A DNA stretch of 64,000 nt from Chloroflexaceae bacterium (GTDB lineage Bacteria; Chloroflexota; Chloroflexia; Chloroflexales; Chloroflexaceae), in assembly GCA_028282325.1 (NCBI GenBank), contig JANQID010000038.1, forward strand, positions 1-64,000, given 5' to 3'. The position numbers and the translations under genes were made by a program. The notes under the pieces are model-generated. The model searched no databases. It saw only the letters and a list, made by a program, of their open reading frames with translations, and was not told the DNA's origin. Positions 47,834 through 57,425 of the stretch are shown in pieces. Positions within the stretch are counted from its first letter, which is position 1. Each line of letters opens with the position of its first letter.

Positions 47834-48862
47834 ATGATACAACTTACACTCATTTTGATCATTGCCCTGACCTTTTCGATCACCGCAACGCCGCTGGCCC
47901 GCCGTGTGGCGTTGCGCGCCGGTGTGATCTCAGTTCCTCGCACGCGCGACATTCATATCAAGCCGGTACCGCTGCTCGGCGGAGCGGCAATGTACACTGC
48001 GTTCGTAGCGGCGATCCTGCTCTTCGGCAACCGCGCCTATATCCGTGAGCTTATCGGCATTCTTATCGGCGCAACGCTGATCTCGCTCTTCGGCCTGATC
48101 GACGATCGCTGGGGGCTATCGGTCAGCATCAAGATGGGAGGCCAGGCGTTGGCAGGAGTGGCGCTGTTGCTCGGCGGGACGCAAGTCCAACTCTTCGACC
48201 AACCCTGGCTCAATTGGGCGATCACGCTGATCTGGGTTATTGGCATTACCAACGCGATCAATCTGCTCGACAATATGGATGGCTTGTCGGGAGGCATCGC
48301 CACAATCGCAGCCGCATTTTTCCTGCTGCTGGCAGCGATGAACGAACCGCGCCAGGTGTTAGTCGGCGCGATGTCGGCTGCATTGATTGGCGCATGCATA
48401 GGCTTTCTGCGCTATAACCTGAACCCGGCGACTATTTTTATGGGCGACGCGGGCAGCCTGTTTTTGGGCTTCATCCTGGCATCGCTGGCCATCAAGCTGC
48501 GCTTTCTCTCCAACGTCCCGGTCGTCACCTGGATGATACCGGTATGCGTGCTCGCCGTACCCATCTTTGACACATCGCTTGTGTTCGTCGCCCGATTGAG
48601 CCGCGGGGTTAATCCGCTTACGACCCCCGGCAAAGACCACCTCTCGCATCGTCTGGTCGCCCTGGGGATGACAAAACGCGAAGCGGTTCTGACAATCTAC
48701 TTAATCGCCGGGGCATGCGGGCTGGTCGGGACGTATCTGACCCAGGCACGCCTCCACGAAGCATATATCGTCGCCGGATCCCTGGCGCTGGCTGCCATCG
48801 CCGCGTTGATCTGGCTGGAGTATATCTGTCCAAGCGGGATCGTACGCAAGGACAGGCGATAG
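47834..48862 (+). CDS. undecaprenyl-phosphate sugar-1-phosphate transferase (WecA/MraY family)
   Basis: A 342-residue polytopic enzyme of the PNPT family, about ten transmembrane helices. It transfers a (N-acetyl)hexosamine-1-phosphate from a UDP-sugar to undecaprenyl phosphate, starting polysaccharide synthesis. The family motifs are RDIHIKPVPLLGGAAMY, LIDDRWGLS (Asp-Asp), NAINLLDNMDGLSGG and MGDAGSLFLGFIL. A C-terminal HLSHRLVALGM histidine segment fits the H-x-H-H-type loop. The lack of MraY-specific features and the neighbour polymerase favour a WecA/TagO-like role rather than cell-wall MraY. Confidence 0.93.
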   Translation: MIQLTLILIIALTFSITATPLARRVALRAGVISVPRTRDIHIKPVPLLGGAAMYTAFVAAILLFGNRAYIRELIGILIGATLISLFGLIDDRWGLSVSIKMGGQALAGVALLLGGTQVQLFDQPWLNWAITLIWVIGITNAINLLDNMDGLSGGIATIAAAFFLLLAAMNEPRQVLVGAMSAALIGACIGFLRYNLNPATIFMGDAGSLFLGFILASLAIKLRFLSNVPVVTWMIPVCVLAVPIFDTSLVFVARLSRGVNPLTTPGKDHLSHRLVALGMTKREAVLTIYLIAGACGLVGTYLTQARLHEAYIVAGSLALAAIAALIWLEYICPSGIVRKDRR

Positions 48863-48870
48863 GTTTCAGA

Positions 48871-49779
48871 CTACGTGCGTCTGGTCATCAACACGCCGGC
48901 GATGATCAACACCGCGCCAAAGCCCTGAAGTATAGTAGGCTGCTCACCAAGCATTGGCCAGGCGACCAACGCGGCGACTAGAGGGATGATAGTGCCATAG
49001 ACTGCCGTACGGCTGCCGCCAACTGCTCGCACACTGTTGTTCCAAAGCACATACGCGACAACTGTGGCAAGCACCGCCGCATACACGAGCCCGCCCCACG
49101 CCGCCAGACTAATGCCACGCCAATCCATGCTGATTAGATCAGGCACACTGGCAACCAGAAGCATTGGAGCGCCAACAATCATCGTCAGCGTGGTAATGCG
49201 CAGCGGCGAGAGATCCTTCGTCAGCGTACGCACTCCCAGCGTGTATGCCGTCCAACACGCTGCAGCGGCGAGGATCAAGAGATCGCCGATGATGGTATCG
49301 AATGACAGCGACAACCCGCGCGCCAGGAGCACCAACACAACGCCGACAAACGCCAGCACAACGCCGATGCCAATATTGATCGTCATACGTTCTATACCCA
49401 ATAGCGCCCCAAATAACGCGACCAGCGCCGGAACTGTGGCAATGATAAGCGCCGCATTAGCCGCAGTGGTAATCCGTAGACCAAAGGTATAAAAAATCTG
49501 ATACATCCCGCTGCCAAGCACTCCAATCCAGATAAGCTTCCAGATATTGCCGCGCGGCAACGGTATAGCGCCCTCGCGCACACGCAGCAGACTCCAGAGC
49601 ATCACTGAAGCAATGATAAAACGTATTGCAGCGAATGCTGTCGGCGGAATTTGCGCCAGCGCGATTTTGGCCATACTAAAGTTCGTTCCCCAGATGAGAA
49701 CAACCAGAATCATCGTTAAATCAGTTATGGGAATGCCAAGGCGTTGCGTACGCGTCCGAGTTGTTGATGGTGAAAGCAA
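48871..49779 (-). CDS. EamA/DMT-family transporter
   Basis: A 302-residue membrane protein with ten helices arranged as two EamA repeats (about residues 22-150 and 162-298). The usual opening is LVVLIWGTNFSMAKIAL and the second repeat carries LILAAAACWTAYTLGVRTL. Substrates of the family (metabolite exporters) cannot be inferred. TTG 49779 is chosen as the start because GAAGGA lies 6 nt upstream; the longer frame from 49824 has no such site. It is convergent with the WecA-like gene (8 nt between the stops). Confidence 0.88.
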   Translation of the reverse strand: MLSPSTTRTRTQRLGIPITDLTMILVVLIWGTNFSMAKIALAQIPPTAFAAIRFIIASVMLWSLLRVREGAIPLPRGNIWKLIWIGVLGSGMYQIFYTFGLRITTAANAALIIATVPALVALFGALLGIERMTINIGIGVVLAFVGVVLVLLARGLSLSFDTIIGDLLILAAAACWTAYTLGVRTLTKDLSPLRITTLTMIVGAPMLLVASVPDLISMDWRGISLAAWGGLVYAAVLATVVAYVLWNNSVRAVGGSRTAVYGTIIPLVAALVAWPMLGEQPTILQGFGAVLIIAGVLMTRRT

Positions 49780-50262
49780 GATCGTTCCTTCGTCAATATC
49801 GAAATAGCTGATACATTCCGGCAAATCTTACCACAGACGATGGATCGCCAACAACAACGGAGATGAACCGCGCGCAACCGAGGCAACTGAACTGCTCAAA
49901 TGTGCAATACAGACGCTGATGATCATTAGCCCAATGCTCTGCGTGAGCACGCCATCGATGATTCACAATAACTGAATAGCGCCTGAAAATCACTGCACAG
50001 TGGAACAAAAGAGTTGACAGGAATTGATTCCACAGCGATAATTTAGAAACATAACTTATACGGCGATACCTGACCATGCCGACAAAGCCTTAGGAGATAG
50101 AGTCTGCGTGCTAGATCACTGACCCGTCCTGCTTAAGACGGCTTCATATTCAGCAATATGACAACGACTGAACGCAGGCACGCGCCCTGGGCGGCATCCT
50201 GTTCGACGATATAACTGTAACCGCACAATGAACTCAGCATCGGATCGTTTGAGGAATATGAT
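49780..50262. other. intergenic region with a strong promoter
   Basis: A divergent spacer of about 480 nt between the transporter and the secreted-protein gene. No credible gene is present. It holds the promoter at 50014-50042 and a long (about 210-nt) leader for the plus-strand gene. Confidence 0.5.
50014..50042 (+). promoter_or_regulatory. strong sigma-70 promoter of the secreted protein gene
   Basis: Perfect TTGACA (50014-50019), a 17-nt spacer and GATAAT (50037-50042). It is the best promoter match in the window. The leader is long (about 210 nt), which leaves room for post-transcriptional control. Confidence 0.7.
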
Positions 50263-52485
50263 ATGACACGCCTACTTAGCATATTGGCCCTCTGCGCCGT
50301 TGTACTCATTCTCCCGATCATCACACAGCGATATGCTGCGCAAGCGGACAGCAATCTCACCTACGAAACGACGATGGTTGTTCCCGACTCGGGCAATGCG
50401 AAAGTGCCCAAGGCGCACACGTTCGGCAACGAGGTTTATGTCGCCGCAAACCCCGACGATCGAGCAACGCTCTGGTCGAAGCTGGATACTGCAAATAGCT
50501 TCCCGCCCCGCACCAACATTGGTTTCCGCGGCAGTCAGCCCCAATGGGAAACCGCTTCCGTCGCCACCGGCGTTGATGGAACAATCTATTTCGCCTGGAT
50601 CAATAATGAAGAACAGGCGATTTATTTTCAGCGCAAAACGCCGACCGGGGGTTGGGAATCGCGCGTCACGGTTCAACAAGGCGGCTTCTCATCTCCCGGC
50701 GCGGTCAAGCTCGACATTGGCGCCACATCTACGGGCATAATTTTTATTGCCTGGTTTGAGAGCGGACAACCGTTTCGTTACACACTCTCGACAAACGGCG
50801 GCGCATCGTGGGCGGCAGCCCGTGATCTCGGCGATATTCCGGCCTACCTGAGCACGCCGGTCATTGCAACCGGACCGAGCGGTCAGGCGATGATCACGTT
50901 TATGGGTGCAACCGATCCGCTTCAGATCTTCGCCGGAATCTGGAATGGCAGCGACTTCGTTATCGAGCAAGTCACTCCGCTAAATTTGGATTACGCCGAT
51001 CCGACCGCCGCAATTGATAGCAACGGCCAATACTTCGCCGCATTCCGATCCATTGGCAGCGGCATCTACTTCGCAGCACGCCAGGGCGACAACTCATGGG
51101 CGACCGCTTTTCTCGCCAGCGGAGATGCCAATGGCACCGTCGCCATTAGCACAGATACCGAGAACAACCTGCACGTAGCCTGGGCCAACAACAATCCAAC
51201 CGATCTCTACTATACCTTCAAGAGTCCAACCGGTGATTGGGAAGGCCCACTCCGTGTTGATCGCAACGGACGCGATTACTTCTTCGCTCGGAATGCAGCC
51301 TCGCTTGGCGCACGCTCCTATGGCCATGTCGTGCTTGAACAATTCGACGGCGGCAATTTGAGCACACGCTATTTCCGTTTCTCGGCAAACACAGGGCTTG
51401 TGTATGCTGATCCGCAAATCGAAAGCGGCGCCAGTGCAGTCGGCGGCGATGCGACTTCTGTGAGCGTCTCATTTGAGAATGTCTCCGGCGAGCCAAATCA
51501 GATTCGCTGGCATTGGGGCGCAGAGCCAACAGATGCTGATACATGGCAAAACTACGCTAACCCTATTTCAATAGCGCTTCCATCAACGCTGAACACAGCG
51601 GGATGCACGCCATTAACGCTCTATACTGAAGTGCACAATACCAGCAAGCCAGATAAAACATATGTTGGCTCAGATAATATCAGCATCGATAGCAGCGTTC
51701 AGGCGTCCATCCGCGCGGTGAATCCCTACATTGGCGACAAGATGAGCGCTGCCGCGCAATTGTTGGCAGCCAGCGACGGCGCCACCGATGGACACCCCGA
51801 CTATACCCGCGACAAGGAGTTCTACTTCGAAATCCAGGGCGCCAGCGAATGTAGCGGATTAAAACAGTTCGCTCTCGGTAAAGATATCGACAACTTTGGC
51901 ACGCCGACGACCATCTCGAACAACGTCTACGCCGATGTTGTATCGCTTCCTCAACCTGATACTGTTTCCGAGGGACCCAGTACGTTTGCTATTCGTGTCA
52001 CCGACAATCTCAGCAACTCTGAGAACATCTCTCGCACGCTGAAATACGACCCGATAGCGCCGACCCTGAATCTGTCGGGTACGCTCACGATCACCAGTTC
52101 TGTTGACGCAACCATTATCACCACCCTCGATTTCAGCGGGGTTGATGTCTCGGATAATCTCTACCCGAACGGTTTCTGGGGCGCGTGGATCGCGAACAGC
52201 CGCACGGAAGCCGCCAACCCGCTCACCGACGCCGAGTTGGTCTGGCATCCAGTAGAAGTGGACAATCCCGGATCAAGCTTTACCATCGAGAACTGGAGCC
52301 TGGCGAGCGGTCTGTCGGAGAGCGACCTGACGGAGGAGGACGCTGACGGAAGCGGCTATACCTTCTACGTCTATGTGCGGTATTTTGACGGCGCCGGTAA
52401 TCTCACCGACGGTTGGACCGAAGCAACTATTGAGCTGAGCGAGATAGCCCGGCCTAAAGTTTACTTGCCAATGCTCTGGAAATAA
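50263..52485 (+). CDS. secreted beta-propeller-like surface protein
   Basis: A 740-residue exported protein. The signal peptide is MTRLLSILALCAVVLILP with probable cleavage after AAQA (about residue 28). Residues 30-430 contain repeated short blocks of the type GVDGTIYFAWI, GIIFIAWFESG and NNLHVAWANNN, with Ser/Asp/Asn-rich loops, resembling sialidase/BNR-like propeller blades. Residues 450-725 look like beta-sandwich (immunoglobulin-like) segments with TFAIRVTDNLSNSENISRTL. The protein ends PKVYLPMLWK, a tail type seen on many exported Chloroflexota proteins. No catalytic residues are recognised; binding or display is more likely than hydrolysis. It has its own strong promoter. Confidence 0.75.
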   Translation: MTRLLSILALCAVVLILPIITQRYAAQADSNLTYETTMVVPDSGNAKVPKAHTFGNEVYVAANPDDRATLWSKLDTANSFPPRTNIGFRGSQPQWETASVATGVDGTIYFAWINNEEQAIYFQRKTPTGGWESRVTVQQGGFSSPGAVKLDIGATSTGIIFIAWFESGQPFRYTLSTNGGASWAAARDLGDIPAYLSTPVIATGPSGQAMITFMGATDPLQIFAGIWNGSDFVIEQVTPLNLDYADPTAAIDSNGQYFAAFRSIGSGIYFAARQGDNSWATAFLASGDANGTVAISTDTENNLHVAWANNNPTDLYYTFKSPTGDWEGPLRVDRNGRDYFFARNAASLGARSYGHVVLEQFDGGNLSTRYFRFSANTGLVYADPQIESGASAVGGDATSVSVSFENVSGEPNQIRWHWGAEPTDADTWQNYANPISIALPSTLNTAGCTPLTLYTEVHNTSKPDKTYVGSDNISIDSSVQASIRAVNPYIGDKMSAAAQLLAASDGATDGHPDYTRDKEFYFEIQGASECSGLKQFALGKDIDNFGTPTTISNNVYADVVSLPQPDTVSEGPSTFAIRVTDNLSNSENISRTLKYDPIAPTLNLSGTLTITSSVDATIITTLDFSGVDVSDNLYPNGFWGAWIANSRTEAANPLTDAELVWHPVEVDNPGSSFTIENWSLASGLSESDLTEEDADGSGYTFYVYVRYFDGAGNLTDGWTEATIELSEIARPKVYLPMLWK

Positions 52486-52524
52486 AACACGCTATCCCCA
52501 GATGCACATAGATAGAACCAACAT

Positions 52525-52556
52525 AGATGGGCCTCGCAATTCAGCGAGGCCCATCT
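52525..52556. terminator. 13-bp hairpin between convergent genes
   Basis: AGATGGGCCTCGC (52525-52537) and GCGAGGCCCATCT (52544-52556) pair perfectly with a 6-nt loop, 40 nt after the secreted-protein stop and 29 nt before the hypE stop on the other strand. No T-run follows on either side, so it may block transcription by structure or be rho-assisted. Confidence 0.55.
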
Positions 52557-52584
52557 GCACTACACGCCGGTTACCGAGGCGCCG

Positions 52585-53631
52585 TCAGCAAATCCGTGGT
52601 AATTGCTCGCCGCTCAGCATATCCACCACCCGACTCGCGCCGATCATGCTTTTCATTGTCACAATGCCGGTTTCGGCTTCCTCAACGCGCCCAATCAGAC
52701 AGGCCGAATCGCTCAGCGGGTGCGAGCGTAGCACAGCCAGCGCACGATCGGCTTCTGCCGCCGGGACAAAGCACACAAACCGGCCTTCGTTTGCAACGTG
52801 AAGCGGGTCGAGTCCCAGGATTTCGCACGCGCCGCGCACATCGTCATTCACCGGGATCGTGCGTTCATCGAGATTGATCCGTACGCTGGCTTCCTCGGCG
52901 ATTTCGACCAGCGCACTCGCCAGCCCGCCGCGCGTCAGGTCGCGCATACAATGCACGTCAACGCCCGCATCAATCAAAGCCAATGCCGGTTCGGCCAGAG
53001 GAGCGCAATCGCTGGTTATCATACTCTCGAACGCCAGCCCCTCGCGCGTCGCCATCACCGTGATGCCGTGCCGCCCGATGTCGCCGCTCAATAGCGCCGC
53101 ATCGCCAGGCCGCACCTGCTCCGGCGCAATCGTCAGCGGGCTTTCAAGCACACCGACGCCCGCCGTCGTGATGAAGATGCCGTCGCCCTTGCCCTTGTCA
53201 ACAACCTTTGTATCTCCGGTGACAATTCGCACATTCGCCAACTGCGCCGCCTGCTGCATCGACTGGACAATCCGCCAGAGTGTTTCCATAGGCAGGCCCT
53301 CTTCGAGGATAAAGCTGACGCTCAGGTAGAGCGGACGCGCACCGCTCATCGCCAGATCATTGACCGTGCCGTTCACCGCCAGCGTGCCAATGTCGCCGCC
53401 CGGAAAGAAAAGCGGGCGCACCACGAATGCATCGGTTGTGAAGGCCAGCCGTGCGCCGGGCACATTCAGAACCGCGCTGTCGTGACGCGGTTCGTCGGTC
53501 GAAGCCAGCAGACTCGGTGCGAACATCCGCTCGATGAGCTGATTCATCAACCGACCGCCGCCGCCATGCGCCATCACGACATGCGGATATTCATTGATTG
53601 GTATTGGACAAGTCAGCGCAGCATCGCCCAC
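52585..53631 (-). CDS. hypE: hydrogenase expression/formation protein HypE
   Basis: A 348-residue AIR-synthase-related protein that dehydrates the C-terminal thiocarboxamide to thiocyanate for the Fe(CN)2CO group of [NiFe] hydrogenases. The opening [15 protein letters not shown] and the AIRS segments [47 protein letters not shown] and [12 protein letters not shown] are typical, and the essential C-terminus PRIC is intact. GTG 53631 is used as start (AGAGGGG upstream); a TTG 30 nt further up is the alternative. None of hypA-D, hypF or hydrogenase structural genes is in the window. Confidence 0.94.
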   Translation of the reverse strand: MGDAALTCPIPINEYPHVVMAHGGGGRLMNQLIERMFAPSLLASTDEPRHDSAVLNVPGARLAFTTDAFVVRPLFFPGGDIGTLAVNGTVNDLAMSGARPLYLSVSFILEEGLPMETLWRIVQSMQQAAQLANVRIVTGDTKVVDKGKGDGIFITTAGVGVLESPLTIAPEQVRPGDAALLSGDIGRHGITVMATREGLAFESMITSDCAPLAEPALALIDAGVDVHCMRDLTRGGLASALVEIAEEASVRINLDERTIPVNDDVRGACEILGLDPLHVANEGRFVCFVPAAEADRALAVLRSHPLSDSACLIGRVEEAETGIVTMKSMIGASRVVDMLSGEQLPRIC

Positions 53632-53708
53632 ACTTATAAGCCCCTCTAGCCAACAGGACAAACGCAGGGTTGGAGGAAAACTATCGCCCGCCCAGGAACA
53701 ACATAGCC

Positions 53709-54599
53709 TCAGGATTTATAGCGCAGCCTAGTAGCATCCGGGCGTGCCTCAATGACCTCAACCTGATCGGCAAACTCTTCCCGCAACAGATCAGCGATCT
53801 TAAGCGAGGGATCGTGATCAAGAGCAAGAACCAGCAATTCATGTTCAAAAGAGATCAATGTAGCCGACATAACAGCTTCGTGCTGAGCTATACTGTCCAT
53901 AAGCTCTGATGCCTGGCTGATGCTGCCGACATTCTCTACATGCAACATAGACCCGTCCTCGCTCTGCTCCTCACTGACGAGAGATTGGTCTAAGCTATCG
54001 CTCTGGGTCTGGTTCTTGGCAGGCGAAGGCATAGCAGCGCTTCGAGACAGTTCCGGTTGCGGCGAAGCTGACCCCAGCAACCCCTGAAGAGATTGGCGCA
54101 AAACGCCTAACTGCTCACTAAGTTGTCGCGTTTCCTCTAACACCCGATCGCGATCGGCGTAAGCTTCGGTCAGGAAACGTTCATGCTGAACGTTGGCCTC
54201 AGCCATCTGGCGTTCGATTTTTTCATTCGCCTGTTGCTGCTGCTGCTGGAGATCTGCATCATGACGTTGGCGCTCGCGTTTCAAGCGATCCTGGTGACTC
54301 AACCGCTCCTCTGCCATCGCCACGCGCATCGTTTGCAGTTCCTGGCGTAATGTATCAATTTCACGTTCGAATATTTCGCGCTCGCGTTGGTAGCGCGCGA
54401 TCAACTGTTCCGCTTCTTCCTCCATTTTGCGAGTGAGTTCACTCGCCAGTTGCAACATATGCTCGATCCCGTTCTGAACTTGTTGTTCGGTTTCCCGATA
54501 CAATTCAAGTCGTCGTGTGGCCCATGCGCGAAAGGTCTGCTCGGCGGCATACTCACTATCCGGCTGAATTGATTGCGGTTTTTCTTGATGCGTTGACAC
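53709..54599 (-). CDS. long coiled-coil protein of unknown function
   Basis: A 296-residue protein dominated by a coiled coil (about residues 20-180; Glu/Arg/Gln-rich, with a QQQQQQ run near 118). A Ser/Gln-rich linker follows (185-225). A small C-terminal domain (about 230-296) may be alpha/beta ([24 protein letters not shown]). No signal peptide or membrane helix. It is the third gene of a minus-strand operon with two membrane proteins, 11 nt downstream of the second. The family is not recognised; a structural or scaffolding role is a guess. Confidence 0.7.
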   Translation of the reverse strand: MSTHQEKPQSIQPDSEYAAEQTFRAWATRRLELYRETEQQVQNGIEHMLQLASELTRKMEEEAEQLIARYQREREIFEREIDTLRQELQTMRVAMAEERLSHQDRLKRERQRHDADLQQQQQQANEKIERQMAEANVQHERFLTEAYADRDRVLEETRQLSEQLGVLRQSLQGLLGSASPQPELSRSAAMPSPAKNQTQSDSLDQSLVSEEQSEDGSMLHVENVGSISQASELMDSIAQHEAVMSATLISFEHELLVLALDHDPSLKIADLLREEFADQVEVIEARPDATRLRYKS

Positions 54600-54610
54600 G
54601 GGCGCTCCTC

Positions 54611-55177
54611 CTACTGATCGATCTGCTTTCCACCGTTTCCAAATATCGTCACCATCGCTCGTCCTATTGCTACTAGGAGTGCGGCAATAATTAAGAGGGC
54701 ATATTGATTTCCGGAAGACAGAGCGCCTGCCGCAGGAATGGTCTCAGTTGGCTGCGGCGTCTCTGCCTTATCAGGCGTTGGTTTGCCAACATCTGGTTCA
54801 CGTGTCACTGTCGCCGTCAACGTTGGTCGTTGGGTGGACGTTGATGTCACAGTCGGCGGTTGCGTCGACGTTGGAGTCTTGGTTGGCGATCGTGTCGATG
54901 TCGGCGCCGCGGTAGCGCTCGCTCCAATCGTAGCTGTCAACTCAGCTCTGATAGTCGCCAGCGGCACGCTCGTCAGCGGCATACGCGTCGGGTCGATAGT
55001 TGGGCGATCCAGGTTGCGTCGACCTATATGTATGCGACCGCCCTCTGCTTCACTGCCTTGCCCGCCGGCAATCAAGATCGCAGCTTGTGGCAATATGACC
55101 AGCAAAACGATTCCCAGGAACAGCGTGATAGCTTGCAGAAGCACGCCTGTACAACCGTGCCGGAGTGTTCGTCTCAT
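54611..55177 (-). CDS. Thr/Pro-rich protein with two terminal membrane helices
   Basis: A 188-residue protein. An N-terminal helix (about 11-37, LLQAITLFLGIVLLVILPQAAIL) and a C-terminal helix (about 158-178, YALLIIAALLVAIGRAMVTIF) enclose about 100 residues of low-complexity Thr/Pro/Ser sequence (TSTRSPTKTPTSTQPPT). The latter is typical of glycosylated or wall-spanning linkers in Chloroflexota. It overlaps the end of the CARDB gene by four bases (ATGA). The family is unknown. Confidence 0.7.
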   Translation of the reverse strand: MRRTLRHGCTGVLLQAITLFLGIVLLVILPQAAILIAGGQGSEAEGGRIHIGRRNLDRPTIDPTRMPLTSVPLATIRAELTATIGASATAAPTSTRSPTKTPTSTQPPTVTSTSTQRPTLTATVTREPDVGKPTPDKAETPQPTETIPAAGALSSGNQYALLIIAALLVAIGRAMVTIFGNGGKQIDQ

Positions 55178-56628
55178 GAACGTGGGCTTTCCTCAACAAC
55201 CAGGATGAACGGCTCCGACAAGTTGTTTTCTTCGTTGCCCTCGGCAACGGCGCCGGCGTCGGCGCTGCCATACGAGTCAACAAGCGCATAGAGCTGAAGG
55301 GTTTCGGCTTGCTCAAAGCGTAACAAGTTCGATCGGGCGGGATCGGCATCCAACGAATCGAGCGTTATCGACTCTCTTGCGGGCAACCCATCCACCATCC
55401 AGGTTGCGCCATAGGAACTAATGACATCCCAGGGTTGATTGACAACTGGTCTTGCGCGCGGCGCAGCGTAGAGATCGATCCAGAACGGTATGGTAATATC
55501 GCTATCGCTCAAATTACGAACACGGATACGTATATTGATGACATTCCCGGCATTGGATGAAGATGTCACCACATCGATCACTTCCACGACCAGATCGGGA
55601 AGTTCGACAACCGCGGCCGCGGCCGTTTGGGTCTGATCGATACGCTGGGCCGTGGCAGTAGGCTCCGATTCACTCGTGGTGTTCTCCGCCGTAGAGATAG
55701 CGGTCACCGCCGGGCTGCTTACCGGCGCGACTGATGCCTGAGCAGCGGATTCCTGCGTCAGCGTTGGTTCGATTGCGCTATCCGTCGCCGCCGCTGCGCC
55801 GGAGACAGCATCGGTCGGGGTTGCGGTGATCTCAGGACTGCGGTTCATTAAGAAACCAACCACAACGACCAGCAATACCAAAAGTAACGCTACAGCTACG
55901 ATTGGCAGTACGGGCAGCCTGCGACGCGATGCAGAGATAGTTTGATACGATGGATCGAATAGATCGGCTTCCGGCAGATGAGCAGAGAGTGTTTGCACAT
56001 CGCTGTCGGTTGGCGGCGGCAGAAGTTCCTGGTAGGGCGCTGTCGGTTCCGATGCGGTAAACGATTGTTCTTGATCAGTCTGATCATCAGCGATCGCACT
56101 ATTCCATACGCCTGGCGCAACATCGGGTGATGTACCAGCCATAGAAGCAGCGACATCATCCGCTGATTGTGTGCCATCGGCTTCTACGACATCTGAAGTA
56201 ATCGCTTCCGGCATCGCCGCGCCGGGTTGACCCTCCAATGGTTCGGGAGATCGTTCCGACGTCGTTTCAAGCTTCGCACCGATCAGAAGATGATGCAATC
56301 GATCCGCATCGCAGCGTATGCGCTCAGAAACAGCGAAACCATCCTGGGGCAAAGCCTGATCGCCATCAAGCAGAACTAATCGTGGACGAGGCGTAAGAGC
56401 GTGATAGCTGGTCAGAATCGCGGTGAGACCAACATCCTGATTGCACAGCAGCAGATCTGTGTGGAGATCTTCAGACCGCGCCAGGAGTTCAGTTACGGTC
56501 GGCAGTACAACAATGCGGTGGCCTGATTGTTCTACGGCATGACCAAACAGGCGCAATTGACGCACCGTCGGGTTGATCAGTATCGCAACCGGATACTCAG
56601 TAGAACGAGCTTGTCTGTATTGATTCAC
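55174..56628 (-). CDS. pseudo-receiver, membrane helix and CARDB-like domain protein
   Basis: A 484-residue protein with three parts. Residues 10-125 have an alpha/beta, receiver-like pattern (VAILINPTVRQLRLFGHAVEQSG, LLLCNQDVGL, RLVLLDGDQ) without a canonical acidic pocket. An acidic disordered linker is followed by one transmembrane helix (about 245-268, LPIVAVALLLVLLVVVVGFL). A Thr/Ala-rich external stretch leads to a CARDB-like beta-sandwich (about 355-475, PDLVVEVIDVVTSSSNAGNV and EENNLSEPFIL). GTG 56628 is taken as the start (TTG 56631 is possible). It is the first gene of a three-gene operon. Confidence 0.72.
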   Translation of the reverse strand: MNQYRQARSTEYPVAILINPTVRQLRLFGHAVEQSGHRIVVLPTVTELLARSEDLHTDLLLCNQDVGLTAILTSYHALTPRPRLVLLDGDQALPQDGFAVSERIRCDADRLHHLLIGAKLETTSERSPEPLEGQPGAAMPEAITSDVVEADGTQSADDVAASMAGTSPDVAPGVWNSAIADDQTDQEQSFTASEPTAPYQELLPPPTDSDVQTLSAHLPEADLFDPSYQTISASRRRLPVLPIVAVALLLVLLVVVVGFLMNRSPEITATPTDAVSGAAAATDSAIEPTLTQESAAQASVAPVSSPAVTAISTAENTTSESEPTATAQRIDQTQTAAAAVVELPDLVVEVIDVVTSSSNAGNVINIRIRVRNLSDSDITIPFWIDLYAAPRARPVVNQPWDVISSYGATWMVDGLPARESITLDSLDADPARSNLLRFEQAETLQLYALVDSYGSADAGAVAEGNEENNLSEPFILVVEESPRS

Positions 56629-57113
56629 CAAAACAGCCTGCCCCTTCGGGATGAAACATTTGAAGGTCTGAGCATATCTGCTCTATGCAACGGCGATAGC
56701 GCTCGGTCTCGTTCGGCCCTCATTGATAGCTCTCACTGGATACGGACGTCTGCATTGCAGGACGCACATGGTGAAAGGACTTGGAGTATAGATCTCCGCC
56801 AAAAACCTCGCCGCTTCATCCCACGCCATGTGACAATATCGTCACAAAGATCGAGACGCACCAATTACGTCCAGAATTGCAAGTCTTTGCACTCTTCGTT
56901 TGGCTCCCACATCGCATAAGCCCCGTGAATTATAACAGATATCAGGGGTAGCTTCGTACGTGAATGACACGGCAGAGATGAAACACGGCTGCAGTCCAAG
57001 GCTCTTACCAAGAGATAAAATCATCGATCGCCTTTTGACATAAACACACATAAGATACCGGAAATACCGAAGAAATTCCATACAACTAAAACAAGCCCTC
57101 AATATGACTCTAC

Positions 57114-57130
57114 AACTACATTTTGTAGTT
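57114..57130. repeat. small palindrome in AT-rich island
   Basis: AACTACA (57114-57120), TTT loop, TGTAGTT (57124-57130). Short, but one of two palindromes with related sequence character in the same island. Confidence 0.45.
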
Positions 57131-57227
57131 ATCTCAGCGAAACGATTGAAAAACCAAAACGCCAATCTGGTCGAATAGACGCTTAATCCAGCGCCCTTTG
57201 AAGCCAAGCACAGATATATTTATAACT

Positions 57228-57253
57228 ATAGTACTACTATGAAGTAGTACTAT
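57228..57253. repeat. 11-bp perfect hairpin in AT-rich island
   Basis: ATAGTACTACT (57228-57238) and AGTAGTACTAT (57243-57253) with loop ATGA. The half-sites contain AGTACT, itself a palindrome, and another AGTACTAGTAT follows at about 57260-57270, so AGTACT appears three times in 45 nt. An operator cluster or cruciform-prone site is possible. Confidence 0.6.
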
Positions 57254-57322
57254 TACAAAAGTACTAGTATACGCTAAGCCTTGCAGGATTGTAATAATAG
57301 TCGTTTAGTTTCGTAAAAAGTC

Positions 57323-57351
57323 TTGCAAAAATGTAACATTTACTATATTAT
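57323..57351 (+). promoter_or_regulatory. promoter toward the small gene at 57426
   Basis: TTGCAA (57323-57328), a 17-nt spacer, TATTAT (57346-57351). Predicted start near 57358, about 68 nt before ATG 57426. Confidence 0.5.
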
Positions 57352-57425
57352 TAGCAATAGTCTGAGCAAATGTCGTATCAACACCATTTAAAATAGTTAA
57401 TACTTGCATAACTCTAGAGCCTGTT

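Larger units (their letters stand above)
56632..57425. other. AT-rich intergenic island
   Basis: About 800 nt without a convincing gene. From about 56930 to 57420 base composition turns clearly A+T-rich, unlike the rest of the window. It contains two hairpin-forming palindromes (57114-57130 and 57228-57253) and, near its right end, a well-spaced promoter (57323-57351). Upstream of the minus-strand operon no good -10 was found within 100 nt. Confidence 0.55.

Noticed and set aside
56527-56919. 130-codon plus-strand frame at the start of the CARDB gene
   Set aside because: Half of it is antisense to the gene beginning at 56628, the rest is in AT-rich spacer, and it has no ribosome-binding site.
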